Virus record (IMG/VR): IMGVR_UViG_3300005747_000545
Location: 1-30,521 of that record
Length of the DNA: 30,521 bases
Direction: 5' to 3' (one strand)
Source: a virus
Position 1 is the stretch's first letter; each line of letters opens with the position of its first letter. Below, in pieces: positions 1 to 9,200 of the stretch. The notes beneath the pieces were generated by a model, which was given only the letters and a program-made list of their open reading frames with translations, did no database searches and had not been told where the DNA came from. The position numbers and the translations under genes were made by a program.

Positions 1-2032
1 CCGTAGCCCCAGCAGTAACAATAGGCGCTAGCGGTGGCGCAGAGCCTTCGTATAAGCCAGCGTGAGCGATGTAGATGCCGGAGTAGCCGTCGCCTTGGTA
101 GATTGCGGCCCCTCCGTTAAGAATGTTGATTGCGACACTACACGATGTCTCGGTATCAGCGATGGTTGTGGTCAAATGGACGGCATAAAAACCCTCACCT
201 AAAGGTGTCACACCCGCGTCATCGAGCGTGTATGGTGCTGCGCCGCTTGAGGTAATAAGGCTTCCTGAATCTAGGTTGACATCCACAACTGCGAATTCAG
301 AATAAGTGGGGTTAGACACACGGGCACGGATACCGTCGCGCTCACCGGAGCGCACAATAATCAGCAACGTATATGTGACATCCGATGCAGCTTTCGTGAA
401 GTTCTGTCGAATAAAGTGGGAATTACTCTGCGAATCCTCAGTCACTTTTGTAGAGGCATCATCACCGAAAACCGAAGGTCCGATAAGTCGAGTGGTTAGG
501 CGAATCGGGAACCACGCACCGTTGGTGAGATCATTACTCCGCAACAGCAAATTCGTCCGACTTTCCTCGACCATCAACCCCCGAATTGTCCCGTCGAGGT
601 TGTACGCAAAACGGGGTTCGTCAATCGCCGCCTCTTTGTAAACATTCGGTTGGTAGTGGGTGATGGGTTGATCAGTGGTCGGGGTGTAGTCTGATGCGTA
701 GTCGCGTTGTTCTACCTGTGCGCCCCAGACGAATACGTTTGCGTCGGTGCTGCCTGCGTAGGAAGGCTGATAACCCAAACCGTCGTTGTCATTCGTAAAT
801 ACAATCCGAACGCCGGTTGCGGTTGACGTTGAGCTTGTGGCGGTAGCTGTTATGGAACAGCGATACCAACCAGAACCGTAGTCAACAATGGATGCTGTTG
901 CTCCAGCCCCAGAACTGCCAACCACGCCATTCGTCAGATCAAAGTTTGCATACTCAGTGCCACTGAATCCTGCTGCGCGGAAGTTCAACTGCATCCAGTC
1001 TGGCGCAGCAGGACCGTCGCCTTTTTTCAAAAATATTGAGGCCGTGTAATCAGCGCCAGTAACTACACTAAATAGATTTTCAGAGGTACTGTTGCCGAGC
1101 AAATGCACACCAGAGTTGCCCGCTTCTGTCAGTTCGTCTGCTGTTGTTGTTAAATCAGGTGCAACTGCTTGGTTCTGGTCATTTAACGAATTCGTGTTCG
1201 ACCAGAATACGGAGTTTGTAACTTGACTGTCCCTCAATAAATTCTGCTCCGCAAGCTGGCTTTCACCGGACGGGTACAGAGCCGTCGTTGAACGAGTGAA
1301 TGTCACGATATCGGTGAAGTCATCCGCAGTCGTGTAGTTGCCCGGTGCTTCCAATCCAGTCTTACTACGGTATTCACCTTTGTTAGCGTCCAAAGATAAT
1401 GTAGAATTAGGTAGAGTCTTTAGAGTCGTTTCTCTACGATAGAAGTCTACTAGATTGAATGAATCAGCTTCATATTGATCGTCAGGTATTTCGTAGTTTT
1501 TACCAAACTCTAAATTGAGAGTAGGTTCAGGTAATTCAATAGCGCCTGATTTAACACCTGTTCTACGGAAGAACTGAGTAGGGGACATACCATATTCAGC
1601 AGCAAAATTACCTGAGATTAAGGTAAGTTTATACACCCATTCCCCGGCTTCTAGTACGTATAATGTTTGTTCACTGTCGTAGTTTTCATCTACAGCTACT
1701 CGACCAACATCGCCGTTTGTTCTATTACCCTTGTCTGCTTCAGCGGCAGCGAACGTATCATAAAAGTAACCTACTCCCGCCGCTTCCGCAGCAGCAATAG
1801 CATCAGCAGCAGCTTGTTGGGCATCAGCGGCATCAGAAGAAACCTGAGAAGTGTTTGCTGCCACTTCTGCTCGATCTGCCTCAACCTCATCACGATAGAT
1901 AAGGGTCTGATTCTGAGCGTTAATAGCGGTAGTAGAAGCAGCTACGGCAGTGTCGCGGCTACTTTCATATGTTTGAAAAAGGTCAGTAGCTGTTTGTACT
2001 AACGTAGCTACCTGATTGGATAGTTCACTCAT
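1..2032 (-). CDS. Tail fibre / receptor-binding protein with tandem carbohydrate-binding-like domains (3' end outside window)
   Basis: The frame is open from an ATG at 2032 to the window edge, 677 codons with no stop, so the C-terminus is missing. The start overlaps the stop of the upstream gene as TAATG, which supports coupled translation. Residues about 15-90 are Ala-rich and helical, as in the trimeric stalks of phage fibres. Residues about 90-230 look like an attachment or adaptor region. Two beta-sandwich modules follow, at about 260-445 and 490-665. They begin with matching motifs (NLLRDSQVTNSVFW and NLLLRSNDLTNGAWF), and the first ends with WGAQVEQRDYASDY. This type of repeated module is common in phage fibres and resembles carbohydrate-binding jelly rolls. 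Base composition changes near 1360, between the N-terminal part and the modules. A host-receptor role is inferred from domain type and position after the J-like gene. Confidence 0.85.
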   Translation of the reverse strand, partial: MSELSNQVATLVQTATDLFQTYESSRDTAVAASTTAINAQNQTLIYRDEVEADRAEVAANTSQVSSDAADAQQAAADAIAAAEAAGVGYFYDTFAAAEADKGNRTNGDVGRVAVDENYDSEQTLYVLEAGEWVYKLTLISGNFAAEYGMSPTQFFRRTGVKSGAIELPEPTLNLEFGKNYEIPDDQYEADSFNLVDFYRRETTLKTLPNSTLSLDANKGEYRSKTGLEAPGNYTTADDFTDIVTFTRSTTALYPSGESQLAEQNLLRDSQVTNSVFWSNTNSLNDQNQAVAPDLTTTADELTEAGNSGVHLLGNSTSENLFSVVTGADYTASIFLKKGDGPAAPDWMQLNFRAAGFSGTEYANFDLTNGVVGSSGAGATASIVDYGSGWYRCSITATATSSTSTATGVRIVFTNDNDGLGYQPSYAGSTDANVFVWGAQVEQRDYASDYTPTTDQPITHYQPNVYKEAAIDEPRFAYNLDGTIRGLMVEESRTNLLLRSNDLTNGAWFPIRLTTRLIGPSVFGDDASTKVTEDSQSNSHFIRQNFTKAASDVTYTLLIIVRSGERDGIRARVSNPTYSEFAVVDVNLDSGSLITSSGAAPYTLDDAGVTPLGEGFYAVHLTTTIADTETSCSVAINILNGGAAIYQGDGYSGIYIAHAGLYEGSAPPLAPIVTAGAT

Positions 2033-2805
2033 TAATTATTCTCCACATAATATTGATGGGTTTGTAGAATAGACTCGGCCATTTGAGTGTACTCAACATC
2101 GTATGTTCCTAAATTACCTAACATTCTCCACTCTGATCCTGTATACCAAATCCTATCCCCTAGATAGAACTGATCTCCTCCTAATTCGGCATCATCAAGT
2201 AATTCATAAAAATCACCATTTACCGGCGCGGTAGGAAAGTCACCAGTCGTGGTTGGGTCATAATCACCTCGATACACGAGGGTGTTGACAGGAGGGATAG
2301 TGTCTAAATCTTTTAGGAAATACCAAGTAGAAGGGTCGTTGTCGGGTCTATTTGTAGCGTCATCAGAAAGGTGGTCATTATTTGCAACATAAAGTTTATT
2401 GTCGTATACGACACCATCGCCTGCGTTATAGTTAGTACCGTCCTGCCAAGCTCCTTTATATTCTAGGAATGAGTTAGATGCTTGAATATCAAGGTCGATT
2501 TCTTGTAACGCTCTTTTGATAATTGAGGCTGTTTCAATATCCCCGCGTTCTGGGTAAGGGTATCCCTTGTTTGCGGTAAAAGATGAAGATATTCCGTAAA
2601 GAATACCCGAGTCGGTTTCACCATAAAACGGAACAGAGAGTTCTAATTCAGTATCGCTGGTAACGCTTGCTACTTGGTACGCTACCCCGTGATTCTTTAC
2701 TACAAACAGGCTACCTACAAGAATATTAGCCGCCCACAGCGTACCGTTACCCGTTACGGTAGACGATCCATTCTCTACATTTACTGATCCTGTTCTATAT
2801 TGCAT
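2032..2805 (-). CDS. Tail-tip/fibre-associated protein with CBM5/12-like domain
   Basis: This is a 257-aa protein. Residues 1-78 carry a beta-rich N-terminal pattern (YRTGSVNVENGSSTVTGNGT, then a run of V/T/D strands) that is common at the start of phage tail-fibre-associated proteins. Residues about 114-163 resemble a CBM5/12 or chitin-binding type 3 fold: KGAWQDGTNYNAGDGVVYDN, then KLYVA and a late STWYF aromatic patch. The C-terminal part, rich in Asp, Gly and Trp, looks like a second small beta module. A GAGGG ribosome-binding site precedes the ATG. The stop overlaps the next start as TAATG. Its place between the J-like hub and a fibre gene suggests a virion adhesion accessory. The carbohydrate-binding role is inferred. 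Confidence 0.8.
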   Translation of the reverse strand: MQYRTGSVNVENGSSTVTGNGTLWAANILVGSLFVVKNHGVAYQVASVTSDTELELSVPFYGETDSGILYGISSSFTANKGYPYPERGDIETASIIKRALQEIDLDIQASNSFLEYKGAWQDGTNYNAGDGVVYDNKLYVANNDHLSDDATNRPDNDPSTWYFLKDLDTIPPVNTLVYRGDYDPTTTGDFPTAPVNGDFYELLDDAELGGDQFYLGDRIWYTGSEWRMLGNLGTYDVEYTQMAESILQTHQYYVENN

Positions 2806-2858
2806 TTATTTACACCCTCTATTAAATAGATAGACAATTAAAAGGTTTTTCTTATCCA

Positions 2859-3215
2859 TCACTGAAGGATTCTTTTACTTTGTGTTTTTGGTGATCGTTG
2901 ATTGTGGATTTTATATCTGGCTTCTTGTTCAATTGAAGCTTTATCCATCCCCGACGATTCGCAGAAACTAATGACCTGATCTGATGTTAGTTCGTTAAGT
3001 GATATAAAATTCGCAGGGTTGGTGTTACCAAGCTCAGTTTGTCCAATTACTACACCTGTAAATTTTTCAAAATAGGCGATGAGATGCCAGTTGACAATTT
3101 TAACCACATCGCTTAACCCGTTCTCTTCTGAGACTGTAACACTATCAATAACCCACTCATAGTAAGGGGTTATGTCGTTTGAGATTTCATTTACTTGTTC
3201 TTCAGTTAATTTCAT
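2859..3215 (-). CDS. Small tail-region protein of unknown function
   Basis: This is a 118-aa protein starting at an ATG with an AAGGAAC ribosome-binding site, 12 nt after the J-like gene. It has no signal peptide or membrane segment. The middle holds a beta-type motif (LSDVVKIVNWHLIAYF) and a helical motif near residues 74-88 (LNELTSDQVISFCESS). The tail end is basic. Small proteins of this shape, with a DVV..V.W strand and an L..DQVI.. helix, occur in the tail-fibre region of many marine and enteric phages, but no function is established that I can name. An assembly or chaperone role for the neighbouring fibres is possible from position only. Confidence 0.75.
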   Translation of the reverse strand: MKLTEEQVNEISNDITPYYEWVIDSVTVSEENGLSDVVKIVNWHLIAYFEKFTGVVIGQTELGNTNPANFISLNELTSDQVISFCESSGMDKASIEQEARYKIHNQRSPKTQSKRILQ

Positions 3216-3227
3216 TTTTGTTCCTTG

Positions 3228-6200
3228 TTAGTAGCCAAACGCAATCCACGTTACGGGCGATCTGCCACCATCAACATTATAAGAGAATTGCGTGTTCGAA
3301 TAAGCGGTAACAGCCATTGTCCCTTGCCCTGTTCCAGCAGCAGATAACCAAACACCGAAGCACCCATTAGGGAAGCTTAGAGACACTGTTCCTGTGTCAG
3401 GGTTTCCTCCGGAAGTATCGAAAGACCCGGTTTGATAGTCTAGTGAAGAAACAGAACCGTTCATCTTAGTCCATGAACTACCATTAGACCAATATACGTT
3501 ATTACCCGTAGTGGTAAATGAATTACTGAACGATGACGCACTAGGGAGGGATGACGTAAAGAATCTAATCGGTACGCCTGAACCACTATTCAAGCAGGCC
3601 ACAGCAGAGCTTGCTGAACTGGTACTGTCCGCGAATACAGCGGCTCCTCCAGACACCCCTGTTTCACCGTATACAGCGTGAGAGCTACTACTATTTCCAT
3701 ATACTCCATAACTAGAAGATGACTCACCGTACACGCCTACATTTGATGTAGATTTACCATATACGCCTATGTTAGTGCTAGACTGACCTCTAGCGCCGAT
3801 ACCTGACCCCGAAGCACCAAATACCCCGGTCCCAGATGATGTATCACCATACACGGCATAACCTGTTGATAGGTTAGAACCCATAATACCTGCGACACCA
3901 GTCCCATCTCCAGAACTAGTTCTACCAAACACCCCTATTCCACCGCCATTTGATAGACCGCTAACTGCGGTAGAAGAACCGTTTGTGTTTATCGCCTGAA
4001 TAGCCGGATAAATATTGGCACTTAATACACTTACTCCATTTCTATAACTTGAGGTATTAGTATTAATTTCTAGTACGGCTGTATCACCAAGTCCCAACTT
4101 ATTACCACCAAAGCCAATGCTTAAAATTGTGTTATTTGATGAATCGTACCAAATACTTTGACTACTGGTTATAACTAACCTTTCACCTAATCCAGAACTT
4201 GTTTGTATTGTCCCCCCCGTAAGGGTGCTACCTGTAATATCAGAAGCGGTAATATCACCAGAAATAGTCAAATCACCAGCAGGAGTTAATTGGAAATTAT
4301 TAGTAGTTGAATAAATACCGTTAGTTGAATCAATCTTAATGGTTCCCACAGAGATACCAGAAGTATCAACAGTGGTTGCAGTTAATGTACCTTCAAAGTA
4401 CGAGTCTCCTCCGATATATAATGACGTACCATCCCAGACCATACCTGAACCTGTACCAGCAGCAGAGCCTGTTTTCTTACCAATGGAGACTGTACCTGAT
4501 GAACCAATCCAGTATCCGTTAGTTGGGTCATACAGGGATTCCTTACCTGTACTGTAAATGTTGCCGGAGGTAATCATGTTACCTACTTGGGTCATTTCAA
4601 TGAGAGTAGTAGTACCATCCCATAATCTGAAAGGAGTTGTCCCGTCGGTAAGTTGTACATAATAAACACCCGACGAATCTGCACCCGCACGACTACGAAT
4701 AGTATTACCACTAATGCTACCTGTTACGCTGACAGCGGCTGTAACTGTCACATTACCCGCAGTGTCGATTGTGATAGGATTAACACTACCTATACTGATT
4801 GCACCATTAATATCAGCATTGAACGTAACATTTCCTGCGGCACTCGTCACAAACAACCCATTACCACTGTCCATTTGGACTTTAGGGTTTGTGGCCGAAG
4901 TTCTAATTATAGCGCCTGTAATAGTAGACGTACCTGTAATATTTGTACCTGTAATATCTATACTCGTAATAGTACCTGAATTAATGTTGTCTGCGTTCAG
5001 GTTTGTTACATTTACAACCCCGGCGTCAAGAGTACCGGTTGTAATTAGATCAGCATCAATCTCACTAACCAACAACTCGCCGGGGATTTGGACTTGTCCA
5101 GCCGTATCCCAAGAAATTACAGGATATGTACCGTTTCTACCTAAGAAGCCTGACCCGTCATTGGAGATGTGAGCGGTCTGCTGACTTGAAGCATTGTACA
5201 CCCTGATTCCGTTGAATTTATCAAGCTGTACTCTTGCGCCAGAGGCCGCAGTCTGGATAATATCACCGCGTATAACTGCGGCGGATAACGCCCCAGTGCT
5301 GATTTGACCCGCTTCAATAGAATTTGCTACCAATCTGTCAGCATCAATTCCACCAGCGGTCATATGAGATGTGACAATGTTCCCTGCTAAAATTTTAGGG
5401 GTGGTAATTGCATCATTAGCTATCTGAGTTTCAGTTATTTCACCATCTAGTTCGGTGGTATCAACTTTCTTAGTCCACTCAGGTACGCTTGCATCATAAC
5501 GATATAGTTTACTATCCGAGGTTAGAAGAACCGTCTTAGGGCCGGTATAACCAACAGGGTTAGGTAGAGATGCTACAATGGAAACTGGCTCAATTCCATC
5601 GGCAAACTTTACTGCCTCAATAGTCTCATCATCCATGTAGTCATCAATATTCAAAGGACTCATGGTGAAAGGTGTAGCTGGGCCAACAGCAGCACTCAGA
5701 GTGCCATTTGTACCAGAAGCAGAAACAGGTTGAAGCTTGTAGTAATAGTCTGTCCCGTTAGACACATCAATATCCACGTATACAGTATTGCGAGTTTCTG
5801 CAATTAAACTTCCCGCGTTTGCGGTAAAGCCTGCTGTAGTACCACGATATACTTTAGTCTGTAAGAAGTTACTTGTAGTAGGGTTATCCCAAGTCAGTTT
5901 AACTTTATTCAGGAACCCCGTTACTGTCTCATTAGTGGTCGCACCCGGCGAGGTGGATGAGCCAACAATCGCAATAGTGTCAGAAATAGAAGAAGTAGAT
6001 TCATTACCTGAGTAATCAAGAGACTTGACAGTTACAGTATAAGTATCTCCAATGATGGCGGGCATCAGAGAAGTAGAAGTATCCTCAGTTACCAGAGTTC
6101 GAACGTCATTTGCTGACGTGAAAGTTACGTAGTAATAGAAGTTGCCCGAATCGTCGCTGCCAGCGTCCCACGAGGCTTCTAGCTTAACCGTAGCAGACAG

Positions 6201-9200
6201 GTTATCCTCTGTTAGTTCTTGTGAAAGAACGAGGTTAGAGGGCGCTACAGGAGGGGTAATGTCCTCATTGGTCAGGGTTACTACAGAAAGGTTTGCTGTA
6301 GGTGTGCCTGCTCCGAATACGTCATAAGGTACAACAGTTACGTAATACTGTTGATTTAGATTCAACCCTGTGATAAACGAAGGATTGTATTCTGGTCCGT
6401 TGTACTTCAAGTTGGTGTCATTGATTGTTACCGGCGAAGTCTCAGAAAGGTAGAGTCTTGTACCCTTGAAGTCGGTGTCGGTAGGCTCGTCATAACGAAC
6501 AACTAGTGCCCCGACTCTCGGTTCAATTGTTACATTGCTCGCTACAGGAGCAGGGTTTGTAACGGTAATGCTCGACGTTGCACCTGTTTGACCGTCAGTA
6601 GTGGTAGAATAGACTTCAACCGTAAATGTTCTACGTGGGCCACCGTCGTTTACATTCTTCTCATAAGTATATGAATAGAAAGGATTTGATACTTCTTCAG
6701 TACGTAAAACAGTTGCACCATCCTTGACAGTAACAACATACCCTTTGAAGTTTTCTTGGTCCGGAATTTCAGGCTGCTCAATAATGAACTCGGCATCACG
6801 ACCTGAGAATTCTGTACCCCCTCCCACAAGGGTGATACCAGCACCCGGAGGCGCATCATATACCGTACCAGCCGAGACAGTGCTGTAGCCCGTCCAAGCA
6901 GAAGTATTACCTGAGTAGTCTACTGCGCGTACTCTAAATTTGTAATCATTGTCTACATCAATATATGGGATGATGTAAGTGGTATCTTTAGTAGTCGCTA
7001 CAGTAGGTTTAGTTGCAGAAACTAACCCGTGTTCTACCTCATAGAATAGTTCACCCGAGTCGTCAAACGCGGCATCCCATGAGAGTTCAGCAAATGAGGT
7101 TTGTAGGTAGTTCTTACCTTGTGTACCTATTGTTACTACAAGATTATCAGGCGCAGTTGGTGGTGTAATATCCACGCCAGATGGTTGCTGCGTAGCAAAC
7201 GAGATTTGATCTGTAAATTCACCTTCACCAAACGTGTCTACATACCTTGCACGGACGTAGAATGTTCTGTCAGCTTCAAGGTTTACGAGTGTTACTGGTG
7301 ACTGATATGGACCGGAGTATGTAGGGTCTTGTAGTTCAGGATCAAAACCACTTATTGTGGATACATAAATCTCGAACGCTGTAATATCTGCGTCAGTTGG
7401 TTTGGTCGCACCGAAAGATACTTCAGTGAAATTAACACTCGCTGTAAAGTTCTGAGGAATCTCAGGGGCGGGGTTTTTAACGTCAAGGAATGCCTGTTGA
7501 CTTTCTTGGTTTTCAGAACCTCTTGCTTTAACAGCAATTCTGAATGATCTTGTAGCAACCCCGTTACCATCTTCCAAGTTATCTTCATACGTGTATGTAT
7601 AAGCAGGTTGTGCTACAATTTCCTCACGTCGAGGAATGTATGTGGTGATTGTTTGAGGCGTAGGGAAGTTTATATTGACCGTTTTCTTTTCGGCAATTAC
7701 AACCTGATAGTCTTCAAAGTAAACATCTTGCGCACCAGAGTCTGCCCCGAATGTTTCAGAACCAATTTCTTCTGAGTTGTTAAGTGCGTTTAAACGCCAT
7801 CTGAACTTAGCATCCTCACCGAAGAAGTAATGAACAACCTCGTCATCTTCAATATCCCCGGCGTTGTTTTGACGGTTGATTAATTCAATACCAGTAACTG
7901 TACCCACGTCTGGAACACGAGCAGGATCATACGACAATGTGTATGTGTACGATGTGAAGTCTGACTCGCCCGTATTTGAAACAGTTCTTACTCGGAAGGT
8001 GTATTCACCCAACTCTAGGTTTTGAAGTAAAAATGATCCGGCGGAAGTCGGCACTCTACCTGCATAAATCTCAGGAATTTTTTGAGTTGTCCCATCTTTA
8101 ACGTAGCTGTAGTAAACCTCAAATTGAGGGTTTAGCGCATTCTTGATGAAAGGGGAAACAATGGACAAACGAATCGAACTATAAACTTTACCTCTATCAT
8201 CCCTAGCTCTCTGGTCAATTAGTGACACACCTGTAATAACAGGAGCGTCGTGCCTAACGTTGTCAGGATAAGGAATATTGATGCCGGGTGGTGTTTCATC
8301 AATAACATTGTCGTTATCGTACAGAGATTCGACGTAAGGTATAGCTGTCAGTCTTGCTCTCAGATCGTTGTCATATTCAATGTCCACAACCATTAATTCA
8401 GTTGTTTCAATTCCTGACTGACCTACGGATACAAGATCGCCAACCACACCACTGTGACCTACTGCTGTGAATTGAGCGGTAGTTACGCCGGGGTTGGTAA
8501 TAGACACTGCTGTGTGAACTGTACCGTCAGCGTTACGTACTACGATACCGTAGTTTTCACCGGGATCAAATACCACTGGTTCATCAAGCGTAATCACATC
8601 ACCCGATACTTCAGCAATTCGGGCACCTGTAATACCTCGAAGAAGTTTCTGGTTCTGTATTGAAATTCTGTCACCTGTTTGGCACACAATGCCATCAATA
8701 TCTGTAGTAATATCAAAGGTTTGTGAACGCACATATCGTGACTTAAATTTTGTTCTAGCTAGGTATTGTGCCTGTGCTGGGTTGGTTACACCCCACAGTT
8801 CAATGTTCTCGTAGTCATTACCTAGATCAGTTTTCTTCAGAGGATTGATTACAGGGAATTCATTCTGTTCATAATTATCATCTGTTTCGTCTTTGAAACG
8901 CACCTGATAACCGTCAATCTGATCGAGGAATTCTTTCTTGGAAGTAATTTCAGCATTGTCATCTGTGAACAATTGCACTGAGAAATCCTTCGCCTTATCC
9001 AAGGAAACGCCATACTTGCCATTGTTAAATATGAAACGCCCATTGGCAGTAGAACAAATATCACTAAGTAGTTCGTACACTGTTGTTTTGTAATCAACAA
9101 CCGCGTTACATTCAAAGTTACGTTTTGCAGAAGGTGCAGCCCCTACGTCATACCCTACGACATTAGGCGTGTTACAATACTGTCTGAATTCTTCAAGTGA

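Noticed and set aside
3228-4000. Possible diversity-generating retroelement target at the end of the J-like protein
   Set aside because: No reverse transcriptase, template repeat or C-type-lectin variable motif is visible in the window, and the repeats here are regular peptide repeats.
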